A stretch of DNA of 28,417 bases from an uncultured Bdellovibrio sp. (GCF_946478835.1 NZ_CAMLDV010000031.1:1-28417); one strand, 5' to 3'; positions 14,986 through 25,907 are shown, numbered from the stretch's first letter. Program-made: numbers and translations. The notes: a model not told the origin generated them from the sequence alone.

Positions 14986-16092
14986 ATGAAACTTGAAATT
15001 GATAAGAGAGATTTATTAAGCCTTATCGGAAAAACTCAGAACATCGTTGAGAAGCGCAATACAATGCCCATCCTCATCAATGTACTTTTAGAAGCGGATT
15101 CAAACTCTCTCAAAGTTTTCGCAACAGATTTGGAAGTCAGCCTTACTGATCAAATCAAAGCGCAAGTTCATCAAGCAGGAAAAGTAGCGGTCAGTGCTAA
15201 AAGTCTTTTTGATATCGCGAAGGAACTTTCTGAAGGTCCAATCACTTTAATCAAAAAAGACAATAACTGGCTGGAGATCAAACAAGGGAAGTACACATCT
15301 AAAATTGTGGGCATCTCTGCTGAAGAATATCCCATCTTTCCGACTTACAACTCTCAAGCGTTCATCACTATTTCAGCTCAAGTGTTGAAAGAGATGATTG
15401 ATAAAACGATTTACTCTGTATCCAACGATGAAACTCGTTACCATTTAAACGGTGTCTTCTTTGAGTTGAACTCTCAAGGCGGATTTAAAATGGTGGCAAC
15501 AGATGGTCACCGTATGAGTCTTGTGAATAAACCTTCTTCAGAGGTGAAAGTAAACGCCACTCAAGGTGTGATCATTCCTCGTAAAGGTCTTCACGAAATT
15601 AAGAAAATTCTTGAGAGCATTGATGGCTCTGTGGAAATCGCAATTGAAGGTTCTCAATTCGTACTTAAACATTCATCAACAATTTTGATGATTCGTTTGA
15701 TCGAAGGAAAGTATCCGAATTATCAACAGTTTATTCCACAGAAGCTGACGCAAAAAGTGATGATCTCTAGAGAAGCGTTTTTGACTTCACTCAAACGTGT
15801 ATCACTTTTGGCGAATGCAAAATCAAAAGCGGTTCTTTTGAATCTTTCAAACGGCCGTATGGAAATTTCTTCGAACAATCCTGAACTGGGTGATGCGAAA
15901 GAAGAAATCGAAGTTGAGTATTCAGGTAATGAAATCAAAATTGGTTTCAATGCAAAATACATCACGGATATTTTGACGAGCATAAATCAAGACAAAATTG
16001 ATTTTGAATTGAACGATCATCTTTCTCCGGGACTTATGAGACCTCACAACGATGCAAGCTACACTTGCGTTGTGATGCCAATGAGAATCTGA
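14986..16092 (+). CDS. dnaN: DNA polymerase III sliding clamp, beta subunit
   Basis: This is the ring-shaped processivity clamp, 368 residues, three similar domains. The opening MKLEIDKRDLLSLIGKTQNIVEKRNTMPILINVLLEA is typical of DnaN. VATDGHRMSLVNKP and the C-terminal MRPHNDASYTCVVMPMRI, which closes the last domain and the partner-binding cleft, are typical too. The ATG at 14986 has AAAGGGG upstream. The stop TGA overlaps the recF start by one base (TGATG), so the two are coupled. Confidence 0.98.
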   Translation: MKLEIDKRDLLSLIGKTQNIVEKRNTMPILINVLLEADSNSLKVFATDLEVSLTDQIKAQVHQAGKVAVSAKSLFDIAKELSEGPITLIKKDNNWLEIKQGKYTSKIVGISAEEYPIFPTYNSQAFITISAQVLKEMIDKTIYSVSNDETRYHLNGVFFELNSQGGFKMVATDGHRMSLVNKPSSEVKVNATQGVIIPRKGLHEIKKILESIDGSVEIAIEGSQFVLKHSSTILMIRLIEGKYPNYQQFIPQKLTQKVMISREAFLTSLKRVSLLANAKSKAVLLNLSNGRMEISSNNPELGDAKEEIEVEYSGNEIKIGFNAKYITDILTSINQDKIDFELNDHLSPGLMRPHNDASYTCVVMPMRI

Positions 16093-17216
16093 TGATCTTT
16101 GAAAGACTTCGTCTTGTTAATTTTCGAAATTATCGGGACGTAGTCATTCCCTTCTCTCCGCGAGTGAATGTTTTCGTCGGAGAGAACGGCCAAGGTAAAA
16201 CAAATCTCCTTGAAGCCATGTATCTGATCTCTCAAGGAGATTCCTTTCGCTACTCTGACAATCGCACTCTGATCAACTCCAATAATCAAGAAGCGCTTAT
16301 TCAAGCTTTGATTACTCAGAATGATCTTCACTACAAACTAAAACTCGGTCTTTCAAAAAGTCGCAAAGTTTTAACTCTCAACGAAAAACGTGTGAGCTCC
16401 ACCGATATTCGAAAAATATTTGCGAGCGTCGTGTTTAGTCCTGAAAGCCTTTCTTCGATCAAAGAAGGTGCCGATCACCGCCGTGAATTGGTTGATGAGT
16501 TGCTGATTACTTTTGATCGAAAAAATGCGGATCTGATCGCGGATTATAGGAAATCTCTGAAAACGCGTAACAAGATCCTTAAAAACTATTTGGAAGGTCT
16601 GAACGACAAAGTAGTCACGGAAAACCTTTTGGAGGCTCTAAACCCCCAATTCTTGCGTTTAGGAGCCGATTTAGCATACGCCCGCATCGCCGCATTGGCT
16701 GGGCTTTCCAAAGAGTTTAATAATGCCATGCAATACATTTCTGGCAATTCGTCTGTGGATATCTCGGTGGAATATGTGATTTCCGATCAAAATGCGGTGA
16801 GTTTTTCACGAGAAGAAGTCTATTTTGCACTTCAAAAACGCGTTCAAGAACTGCATGATGCGGAGCTCTCTTCAGGTTCCAGTCTAGTGGGTCCTCATAA
16901 GCACGATATTGTGTTTCTATATGGGCAAAAAGACTCAAGATTTTATTGTAGCCAAGGGCAGCAAAGAGCCATCATATTGTCTTTCAAAATGGCCCAAATA
17001 ATGTATCATAGGAAGGCTCACGGAACCTATCCCGTGCTGATGCTAGATGATGTTTTATCTGAGCTTGATAAAGCCAAAAGAGATGCCTTGATTACGTTCT
17101 TACACGAGATCAATACGCAGATTTTTGTGACAACCACAGATTTCACATTGCCTGAGTCATTCAGCCTCGATCAGCTTTCCGTGTTGCGCATTAAGGATGG
17201 TCACATCCTTGATTAA
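16092..17216 (+). CDS. recF: DNA replication and repair protein RecF
   Basis: RecF is an SMC-like ATPase that helps RecR/RecO load RecA at gaps. The start is 16092, overlapping the dnaN stop; the frame upstream to 16065 lies in dnaN and is not used. The N-terminus has FERLRLVNFRNYRD and the Walker A loop GENGQGKTN (about residues 32-40). The signature motif is CSQGQQRAIILSFKMAQ, and Walker B is VLMLDDVLSELD, all near the C-terminal third. The length of 374 is normal. Confidence 0.96.
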   Translation: MIFERLRLVNFRNYRDVVIPFSPRVNVFVGENGQGKTNLLEAMYLISQGDSFRYSDNRTLINSNNQEALIQALITQNDLHYKLKLGLSKSRKVLTLNEKRVSSTDIRKIFASVVFSPESLSSIKEGADHRRELVDELLITFDRKNADLIADYRKSLKTRNKILKNYLEGLNDKVVTENLLEALNPQFLRLGADLAYARIAALAGLSKEFNNAMQYISGNSSVDISVEYVISDQNAVSFSREEVYFALQKRVQELHDAELSSGSSLVGPHKHDIVFLYGQKDSRFYCSQGQQRAIILSFKMAQIMYHRKAHGTYPVLMLDDVLSELDKAKRDALITFLHEINTQIFVTTTDFTLPESFSLDQLSVLRIKDGHILD

Positions 17217-17219
17217 CGC

Positions 17220-19682
<2,463 letters not shown>

Positions 19683-19711
19683 TTTTTAGTTTTTTAAGTT
19701 GGTGATTTATT

Positions 19712-22204
19712 ATGGAAAATAATCAAGATGAAAAGGGTGTAACCCGCGTCGATATTAGTAAGGAAATGCGTGGAGCATACCTTCAATACTCGATGTCCGT
19801 AATCGTAGGCCGTGCTCTTCCTGACGTGCGTGATGGTTTGAAACCTGTGCACCGTCGCGTTCTTTTCGCTCAAAATGAAATGAACAACCGCCACAACAGA
19901 CCGTACTTGAAGTCGGCTCGTGTGGTCGGGGATGTCATCGGTAAATACCATCCTCACGGTGACGCTTCTGTTTACGATACGATGGTTCGTATGGCGCAAG
20001 ATTTCTCTTTGCGCTACCCGCTTGAGGATGGACAAGGAAACTTCGGTTCTATCGACGGTGATAACCCGGCAGCCATGCGTTACACGGAAATCCGTTTAAC
20101 AAATTTGGCCGAAGAACTTCTGAACGATCTTGAAAAAGAGACTGTTTCATTTGGTCCGAACTACGATGACTCTCTTCAAATTCCAACAGTTCTTCCTGCG
20201 AAATTCCCGAATCTTTTGGTGAATGGTTCCGCGGGTATCGCCGTTGGTATGGCGACGAATATTCCTCCGCACAACTTGGGCGAAGTGATCGATGGCTGCG
20301 TGCACTTGATCAACAACCCTGACTGTCAGCTTGAAGATCTCATGCAACATATCAAGGGCCCTGACTTCCCGTCTTACGGCGTGATCGCAGGTCGCGAAGG
20401 TATCTTGCAAGCTTACAAAAAAGGCCGCGGCATCATTTCTTTGAAAGCCGTTGCTGAAATTGTTCAGGTTAAAGACCGTGAAGAAATCATCGTTACGGAG
20501 ATTCCGTATCAGGTGAATAAAGCAAAATTGATCGAATCGATTGCGGACCTGGTTCGTGACAAACAAATCGAAGGTATCTCTGATATCCGCGATGAGTCTT
20601 CACGTGAAGGTATGCGTATCGTGATTCAACTAAAACGTGGTGAAAATGCCAGCGTGATTTTGAATCGCCTTTATAAATTCACTCAAATGCAAACGTCTCT
20701 TGGTATCATCATGCTTGCGCTTGATGCGAAAAACCAACCGGTGACATTTGATTTGAAAGGCATGCTTGAGGCTTTCGTTGATCACCGTCGTGACGTTGTT
20801 ACGAAACGTTGTATCTTCGAACTTAAGAAAGCCCAAGAACGTGCGCACATCTTGGAAGGTTTGAAAAAAGCTCTCGATCATATCGAAGAGGTTATTAAAA
20901 CAATCCGTGCTTCTAAAGAGGCCAATGCCGCTCGCGAAGCTTTGATGTCGAAATTTGAATTCTCTGAAAAACAAGCGGTTGCGATCCTTGAAATGCGTTT
21001 GCAACGTTTGACAGGTTTAGAGCGTGATAAAATCATCGCTGAACTTGCAGAACTCATGAAACAAATCGACTGGTTGAAATTCGTTCTTTCAGACGTTCGT
21101 GAAATCTACAAAATTATCGTAGGCGAACTTGAAGACATTAAAAAACGTTACGCAGATCCTCGTCGCACGCAAATCCAAGGAAGCCTTGATGATATCGAAG
21201 ATGAAGATTTGATCGCTGATGAAGACATGGTTGTGACTGTCACAAACACAGGTCTTATCAAGCGCATGCCGACAGCTGAATACCGCGTGCAAAAACGTGG
21301 CGGTAAAGGTCTGAAAGGCATGGAGACGAAAGAAGAAGACTACGTCACGGATTTATTCTCTGCCAGCACAAAAACAATGCTTCTTGTCTTTACGGACAAG
21401 GGTAAAGTTTACTGGTGTAAAGTTCATAAACTTCCTCTAGGAAGCAGAACTTCAAAAGGAAAATCACTCGCGAACGTGGTTCAGCTTTCTAGTGGTGAAA
21501 GCGTTCGTGCGATTCTGCCGGTGGATGAGTTTAGCGAAAACAAATACGTTGTGATGCTCACTGAAAAAGGGATCATCAAAAAAACGTCGTTGGATTCATT
21601 CGCAAATCCAAGAACCGCAGGTATCATCGCTTTAACCACAGATCTTGAAGACGGCGTTATCGACGTGAAGATCTCTGACGGCCAAAGTGATATCTTCATC
21701 GCAACCAAAGAAGGTATGTCGATTCGTTTCAACGAAGAAGACGTGCGTGGAATGGGTCGTACAGCTCGCGGCGTGAAAGCTATCACTCTTGCGAAAGACG
21801 ACGTTGTTGTGGCGATGGAAGTTCTTGAGAAGAACACAAAAGACACTATCTTGATGGTGACTTCAAAAGGTTACGGAAAACGTTCTGAAGTTGAAGAGTA
21901 CCGCATCCAATCTCGTGGCGGTGTGGGTATCATCACTCAGAAAACGACAGATAAGGTCGGCGTTGTTATCGGTACGAAAAAAGTTTCTGAAAAAATGGAA
22001 CTGATTCTTTCGACAGATAAAGGACAAGTGATCCGCATGAAAGTGACGGACATCTCTGTTCTAGGACGTAACACTCAAGGTGTTCGTTTGATTAACATCG
22101 ATGAAAAAGAAGAAACAGTGACAGGTGTTGCGGTGGTTGAAGAGGATGAATCTCCTGAAGAAACACCGGCAGCAGCGGCTCCTCCAGCAGGAGTCACTCA
22201 CTAA
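19712..22204 (+). CDS. gyrA: DNA gyrase subunit A
   Basis: This is the DNA-breaking subunit, 830 residues. The N-terminal breakage-reunion domain has RALPDVRDGLKPVHRR and the catalytic tyrosine near residue 124 (MRYTEIRLT). The C-terminal beta-pinwheel holds the GyrA-box-like QKRGGKGLKGM, which separates GyrA from ParC. The quinolone-determining loop reads HPHGDASVYD, so the position equal to E. coli Ser83 is Ala85 with Ser86 next to it. The tail is acidic and Ala/Pro-rich. The ATG has GGTGA upstream. The stop lies one base from the next gene. Confidence 0.97.
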   Translation: MENNQDEKGVTRVDISKEMRGAYLQYSMSVIVGRALPDVRDGLKPVHRRVLFAQNEMNNRHNRPYLKSARVVGDVIGKYHPHGDASVYDTMVRMAQDFSLRYPLEDGQGNFGSIDGDNPAAMRYTEIRLTNLAEELLNDLEKETVSFGPNYDDSLQIPTVLPAKFPNLLVNGSAGIAVGMATNIPPHNLGEVIDGCVHLINNPDCQLEDLMQHIKGPDFPSYGVIAGREGILQAYKKGRGIISLKAVAEIVQVKDREEIIVTEIPYQVNKAKLIESIADLVRDKQIEGISDIRDESSREGMRIVIQLKRGENASVILNRLYKFTQMQTSLGIIMLALDAKNQPVTFDLKGMLEAFVDHRRDVVTKRCIFELKKAQERAHILEGLKKALDHIEEVIKTIRASKEANAAREALMSKFEFSEKQAVAILEMRLQRLTGLERDKIIAELAELMKQIDWLKFVLSDVREIYKIIVGELEDIKKRYADPRRTQIQGSLDDIEDEDLIADEDMVVTVTNTGLIKRMPTAEYRVQKRGGKGLKGMETKEEDYVTDLFSASTKTMLLVFTDKGKVYWCKVHKLPLGSRTSKGKSLANVVQLSSGESVRAILPVDEFSENKYVVMLTEKGIIKKTSLDSFANPRTAGIIALTTDLEDGVIDVKISDGQSDIFIATKEGMSIRFNEEDVRGMGRTARGVKAITLAKDDVVVAMEVLEKNTKDTILMVTSKGYGKRSEVEEYRIQSRGGVGIITQKTTDKVGVVIGTKKVSEKMELILSTDKGQVIRMKVTDISVLGRNTQGVRLINIDEKEETVTGVAVVEEDESPEETPAAAAPPAGVTH

Positions 22205-22205
22205 G

Positions 22206-23003
22206 ATGATCAGAGTTTTTCTGGTTGCCTTAGTGCTGGCACTCACCGCCTGCTCTTCCCAAGAGGAGGCGGATTATAAGCAAGCACAAAAAGAAATAGC
22301 TCAGGAGCACTACCGAATTGCCCTGAGCTATCTCGATAAAGTCATTAAAAGAAACAATCCGACAAAGTATCCTCTGGAAGCCGCTCGCGAAGCTGCTCGT
22401 ATTTCTTTTTTTGAAATCAAGGATTTTAATAAGGCGATTGAGTATCATCATTTTATCGTTTTGCATTCACCTGACGAAAAAGAGCGTCTGGAGTCGCAAA
22501 AACAAATCGCTGCCATTTACTTTAATAATCTTCAGAACTATCAAGAATCGATTGTTGAATACAGTAAACTTCAGCAGATGCCTCACACGGATTTAGAAGC
22601 TGCTCAGTACAAAATGAACGTGGCGCGTGCTCAGTATTACCAAAATAATTTTTTCCAAGCGGAATCAGAAATCGACTCGTTGTTAAAACTTAAAGGTGAT
22701 GACAACACTCGCTTTAGTGCTTTGATGCTTAAAGGAAATATCTTAGTGGCGCGCAAAGATTTCGCGAAGGCCGCTGAGATATTTAAAAACCTCATTCAGA
22801 ATTTCCCAGAGAAGGCCATTCAGGAAAACGTCGCTCTGACTTTGGCCGTTTGTTATGAAGAAAATTTTGATTTCAAAAGTGCGATTGCGATTTTGGAGCA
22901 ATATAAAAGTAAATACAGTCCGCCGGAATATATAGAACTTCGTATTAAGCGACTTCAAGAGCGCATGAAAAATGCGCCCGGAGCGAAAGGCTTTAGGAAG
23001 TAA
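22206..23003 (+). CDS. Predicted TPR-like lipoprotein
   Basis: This is a 265-residue protein with a signal sequence (residues 1-15) and lipobox LTAC, cysteine 16, followed by SSQEEADYKQ. The rest is made of helical repeats of roughly 35 residues, such as ARISFFEIKDFNKAIEYH, AAIYFNNLQNYQESIVEY and AVCYEENFDFKSAIAILEQY, which look like tetratricopeptide repeats. Such lipoproteins usually scaffold envelope complexes. A longer frame to 22125 lies within gyrA and was rejected. It starts two bases after gyrA and overlaps atpZ by one base (TAATG), so it is in the gyrase-ATP synthase operon. Function is unknown. Confidence 0.8.
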   Translation: MIRVFLVALVLALTACSSQEEADYKQAQKEIAQEHYRIALSYLDKVIKRNNPTKYPLEAAREAARISFFEIKDFNKAIEYHHFIVLHSPDEKERLESQKQIAAIYFNNLQNYQESIVEYSKLQQMPHTDLEAAQYKMNVARAQYYQNNFFQAESEIDSLLKLKGDDNTRFSALMLKGNILVARKDFAKAAEIFKNLIQNFPEKAIQENVALTLAVCYEENFDFKSAIAILEQYKSKYSPPEYIELRIKRLQERMKNAPGAKGFRK

Positions 23004-23236
23004 TGAAAAAGTATATAATTTTTGCATCCATCGGCTTTGAACTTGTCGGTTTGATCTTAGGGTGTTTTTACCTAGGGCAATTCCTTGATCAAAAATATCA
23101 AACGAAGGGTCTCATTTTTGTGGGTCTCACGTTTGCGGCTTTGATTGGGTGGCTGTGGAGAGTAATTTGGCTTCTTCGCAGAATGCAAAAAGAAGACGAA
23201 AAAGAAGAAGCGGGCTCTAAAAAATCCGACCGATAA
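23003..23236 (+). CDS. atpZ: AtpZ/AtpI-like small membrane protein
   Basis: This 77-residue protein has two hydrophobic helices (about 4-27 and 37-57), a short loop with LDQKYQTKG and a charged Lys/Glu-rich tail. This is the layout of AtpZ, a small protein encoded with AtpI next to Fo genes and linked to assembly or ion (magnesium) supply. The assignment rests on layout and position, before atpI and atpB. The start overlaps the previous stop by one base. Confidence 0.75.
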   Translation: MKKYIIFASIGFELVGLILGCFYLGQFLDQKYQTKGLIFVGLTFAALIGWLWRVIWLLRRMQKEDEKEEAGSKKSDR

Positions 23237-23237
23237 A

Positions 23238-23597
23238 ATGAAAATAGTTCTTACCGTTCAAGCTCTCACTACAATCCTGGGTGGCCTCCTTTTGGCTTAT
23301 TTTTATGCGCCACAGCAGGCTTTTTCGTTTGTTGCCGGGGCTTTGACGATTCTTTCCAGCTTTTTTCTTCTTGGAATTGGCTTTGGGTGGATCTTTCAGA
23401 AGAAACTGATTGCCCTCTCTATCGGAATCATTGTATTTAAGTACGCGATTTTAGGGATTATTATCTTTACGCTGGTCAAGCTTTCTTGGTTTAACCCTTT
23501 GTGGTTTGCCTTAGGCGTGGCGAGCTTTATTCTTTCAGCGATCGTGTATGCGCTGACGGAAGCCTTGAAAAGAGAAGGAAAAGACAATGTCATTTAA
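23238..23597 (+). CDS. atpI: AtpI-like protein (ATP synthase protein I family)
   Basis: This 119-residue protein has four hydrophobic helices (about 5-25, 30-52, 57-80 and 87-108) and a short charged end. It fits the ATP synthase I family that aids c-ring assembly. It starts one base after atpZ and overlaps atpB by 11 bases, which supports the assignment. Sequence alone would not prove it. Confidence 0.75.
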   Translation: MKIVLTVQALTTILGGLLLAYFYAPQQAFSFVAGALTILSSFFLLGIGFGWIFQKKLIALSIGIIVFKYAILGIIIFTLVKLSWFNPLWFALGVASFILSAIVYALTEALKREGKDNVI

Positions 23598-24276
23598 CTG
23601 GACACAACTTATTCCAGGAGTAGGTCATCACTACGATCACGTTGCAACTTTGGGTATTGCAACTGTCGGTGTTTTTGCAAACGGAGCTGCGGCTCGCGCT
23701 TCTCTTGGTAAAGGTGAAGTAGCTGTTCTTCCTGCTAGCAAATTCTCTCTTCGTGGCATCATGGAAATGTTAACTGAAATGATGGACGGACTTGCAGAGA
23801 TGGTTATCGGTGAACACGGTAAACACTACGTTCCTTTCTTCACTTCTGTTTTCTTCTTTATTCTTTTGAATAACTTGATCGGTATGATTCCAGGAATGAC
23901 TCCTGCGACTGAAAACATCAACACGACATTCGGTTTCGGTTGCTTGATGTTCTTGTTCTACAACTTCCAAGGTATCAAAGAAAACGGCATCGTGGCTTAC
24001 CTTAAGCACTTCATGGGTCCGGTTATTTTCCTAGCTCCTTTGATGTTCGTGATCGAACTTGTTTCACACTTTGTTCGCCCGTTCTCATTGGGTCTTCGTC
24101 TTGCGAACGTTATGATGGGTGACCACACAGTCTTGTCTGTGTTCCTTGATCTCGTTCCAATCGGTGTACCAATTCCATTCTACATGATGGGATTGTTCGT
24201 ATGCTTTGTTCAGGCTTTTGTATTTACATTGCTTTCAATGGTTTATGTGGCATTCGCGATTGCACACGACCACTAA
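23587..24276 (+). CDS. atpB: ATP synthase Fo subunit a
   Basis: This is the ion-channel stator subunit, 229 residues. The hallmark FSLGLRLANVMMGDH contains the essential arginine facing the c ring, and PFFTSVFFFILLNNLIGMIPG holds the usual first conserved helix pair. The N-terminus is short compared with E. coli subunit a. The start ATG overlaps atpI by 11 bases and has GAGAAGGAAAAG upstream. Confidence 0.95.
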   Translation: MSFNWTQLIPGVGHHYDHVATLGIATVGVFANGAAARASLGKGEVAVLPASKFSLRGIMEMLTEMMDGLAEMVIGEHGKHYVPFFTSVFFFILLNNLIGMIPGMTPATENINTTFGFGCLMFLFYNFQGIKENGIVAYLKHFMGPVIFLAPLMFVIELVSHFVRPFSLGLRLANVMMGDHTVLSVFLDLVPIGVPIPFYMMGLFVCFVQAFVFTLLSMVYVAFAIAHDH

Positions 24277-24314
24277 GAAGCAAAATTAACCACTCATATT
24301 GAGGAGAAACACAC

Positions 24315-24632
24315 ATGAAAAAAATGATCGTTGCAATGGTTGCTTTGTTGGCTTCTGCATCTGCATTCGCACAAGACGCTGCTGCTCCAGCTGTTGAAGC
24401 TGCTGCTGCTCACTCTGATAAAGGTTTGGTAGCTATTGCTGCTGCTATCGCTATCGCTTTGTCTGTATTCGGTGGCGCTATGGCTCAAGGTAAAACTGCT
24501 GCTACAGCTCTTGACGGTATCGCTCGTAACCCAGCTGCTTCTGGTAAGCTTTTGATCCCAATGATCTTGGGTCTTGCTCTTATCGAGTCATTGGTTATCT
24601 ACGCGTTGATCATCGCTCTTCGTTTGGCGTAA
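24315..24632 (+). CDS. atpE: ATP synthase Fo subunit c, with signal peptide
   Basis: This c-ring subunit has 105 residues, longer than the usual ~80. Residues 1-19 (ending AFA) look like a cleavable signal peptide, and 20-35 are an Ala-rich linker. The two membrane helices follow with loop GIARNPAASGK. The ion-binding carboxylate is Glu91 in IESLVIY. Gln58, Ser92 and Tyr96 match residues of the Na+ site of Ilyobacter (Gln32, Ser66, Tyr70), while Thr67 is replaced by Leu93. GAGGAG lies upstream of the ATG. It is the last gene of the gyrB-to-atpE unit and is followed by a terminator. Confidence 0.94.
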   Translation: MKKMIVAMVALLASASAFAQDAAAPAVEAAAAHSDKGLVAIAAAIAIALSVFGGAMAQGKTAATALDGIARNPAASGKLLIPMILGLALIESLVIYALIIALRLA

Positions 24633-24656
24633 TTGTCTAACAAGACAGATCAAACT

Positions 24657-24687
24657 AAAAAGGCTGGGATTTTCCCGGCCTTTTTTT
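24657..24687 (+). terminator. Rho-independent terminator after atpE
   Basis: A GC-rich stem GGCTGGGA/TCCCGGCC (with one T-G pair), a two-base loop and seven T follow 24 bases after the atpE stop. It is preceded by AAAAA, which extends the stem. It closes the gyrB-gyrA-atp unit. Confidence 0.9.
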
Positions 24688-24712
24688 ATTTCAAAATATC
24701 CACTTTCCCATA

Positions 24713-24734
24713 TTGACCTTGACCCAAGGGCAAG
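24713..24734 (+). promoter_or_regulatory. Possible promoter and operator of the MerR-type gene
   Basis: A direct repeat TTGACCTTGACC (24713-24724) and an imperfect dyad CTTGACC-CAA-GGGCAAG (24718-24734, six of seven pairs) lie 25 bases before the regulator start. TTGACC could be a -35, but no good -10 is visible. MerR-family proteins often autoregulate through dyads here. Confidence 0.35.
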
Positions 24735-24758
24735 CCCGAGATTCATCTAGAGGTTAGG

Positions 24759-25745
24759 ATGAAGAACTGGCTGACGATCGGACAATTTTCAAAAGCAATC
24801 GGTGTATCGGCAAAAGCTTTGCGCCTTTATGAGAAGATGGGACTTCTGGAGTCTCACACTCGTGGTGAAAACGGCTATCGTTATTACGATGATTCGCAAT
24901 TGTCTTTAGCAAAACGTCTTAAAGAATTTAAAGACTTAGGATTTAGCCTTGCTGAAATCAAAAGTCTTCTGCAGTCCGATCATGCGCTAGATTCTGAAAA
25001 ATTAAAAATCACGATGCGCACGCGACTTGAGCTTATCAATCAAGAAGCCGAGCTTCTTAAAGAACAAAAGAAACAAATCGAAACAATCCTTTCCTCCATA
25101 GAAAAAAAATCAGAGCCACTTAAGGCTGATGAGAGGAGAGTTATTATGAGTTTGTATGGCAAGGTTTCTATTGTTGTTAGTGGTGTCGATGGTTTAGAAA
25201 AAACCGCTGAGTATATTCAGAAGCATTTTAAAAATGCACATCAAGATGTCCCGATTCTTCTTTGGAAAGAGAATATGGACCTTCCAGCGGAAAAGCCTTA
25301 CGTCTTAGTTATTCCTGAGAGAGATCTTTATTCTGATGATGTATTAAGAATTCATCCCGACGTAGTTGTGATCAAAAGCTTAAGTACATACTCTGAAGAA
25401 ATTGAAAAATTATACCTAAAACTTTTCTCAGGGGTCGGTCCGCACGTAAATACTGTGATCAATGCAGACGATCGCGCAGCTGTCGCTTTAGTTGCTCATC
25501 CTATAATTAAGAAAAGCCGATATTTTTATTTCTCAAAAAATCGTGCTCTCGAAAAACAAATAAAAAATATTGGCGGCATCGTCAGCGACGGAGAAGAATT
25601 TGAGATCTACGGTTTCAATATGAAAAGCCGAGTTCACCTGAAGTTCGGTCGAATTCTTTCATTCGATGAAGAAGTTGCGTTGATTTCGTCTCTTGGAGCA
25701 GTGATGACCGTGGGCCTTGAGCAAGAGCAACTTCAAATTAACTAA
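24759..25745 (+). CDS. MerR-family regulator fused to a Mur-ligase-like domain
   Basis: This is a 328-residue protein. Residues 1-71 are a MerR DNA-binding domain: LTIGQFSKAIGVSAKALRLYEKMGLL followed by NGYRYYDDSQLSLAKRLKEFKDLGFSLAEIKSLL. A coiled-coil dimerisation helix covers about 80-118. Residues 131-325 look like a worn Mur-ligase/cyanophycin-synthetase middle domain: DVVVIKSLST, VINADDRAAVAL (234-243) and SRYFYFSKN followed by IKNIGG resemble conserved points of that fold. The P-loop place reads SGVDGLEKT, not GTNGKTT, so ATP use is doubtful. The start has GAGGTTAGG upstream. At residue 130 an in-frame ATG has its own strong ribosome binding site. Ligand and targets are unknown. Confidence 0.8.
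   Translation: MKNWLTIGQFSKAIGVSAKALRLYEKMGLLESHTRGENGYRYYDDSQLSLAKRLKEFKDLGFSLAEIKSLLQSDHALDSEKLKITMRTRLELINQEAELLKEQKKQIETILSSIEKKSEPLKADERRVIMSLYGKVSIVVSGVDGLEKTAEYIQKHFKNAHQDVPILLWKENMDLPAEKPYVLVIPERDLYSDDVLRIHPDVVVIKSLSTYSEEIEKLYLKLFSGVGPHVNTVINADDRAAVALVAHPIIKKSRYFYFSKNRALEKQIKNIGGIVSDGEEFEIYGFNMKSRVHLKFGRILSFDEEVALISSLGAVMTVGLEQEQLQIN
25134..25148 (+). promoter_or_regulatory. Internal ribosome binding site and ATG at the domain boundary
   Basis: Inside the regulator gene, AGGAG (25134-25138) lies seven bases before the in-frame ATG at 25146 (residue Met130). The preceding Arg codons are AGG AGA, a pair that seems uncommon here where CGT/CGC dominate. Translation from here would make only the C-terminal domain, about 199 residues. 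Confidence 0.5.
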
Positions 25746-25769
25746 AAACAAACAGGCTTAAAAAATGCA

Positions 25770-25794
25770 AAAAAATATCAGGATGATATTTTTT
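25770..25794. terminator. Perfect bidirectional terminator hairpin after the MerR-type gene
   Basis: AAAAAATATCA (25770-25780), loop GGA, TGATATTTTTT (25784-25794): an 11-bp perfect stem with A and T runs at the ends. It ends the regulator transcript on the plus strand and would also end any transcript coming the other way from the structured region downstream. Confidence 0.75.
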
Positions 25795-25800
25795 CGCGCC

Positions 25801-25907
25801 AGCCCCGAAGGGGTTTCCGGCAGGAAGCCGGAAACAAAAGCGAATCAGGCCTTTGCCAGACTCGCTTTTGGTGGATCTCCTGTCCGAAAACTTACAGGAG
25901 GTGTCCG
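25801..25907 (+). promoter_or_regulatory. Highly structured leader before a small hydrophobic peptide
   Basis: Four hairpins in a row: CCCC-GAA-GGGG (25803-25813), GTTTCCGGC-AGGAA-GCCGGAAAC (25813-25835, perfect 9 bp), CAAAAGCGA/TCGCTTTTG (25835-25843 with 25862-25870, with an inner GGC/GCC stem), and CTCCTGT/ACAGGAG (25877-25883 with 25894-25900). The last stem takes in the ribosome binding site AGGAGG of the small gene at 25908. This looks like a translation-controlling 5' region. Confidence 0.65.

Noticed and set aside
20598..20609. 12-base palindrome CTTCACGTGAAG in gyrA, near the B. subtilis parS core
   Set aside because: Flanking bases do not fit either parS type (10 of 16 to the B. 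subtilis form) and it encodes normal GyrA residues.
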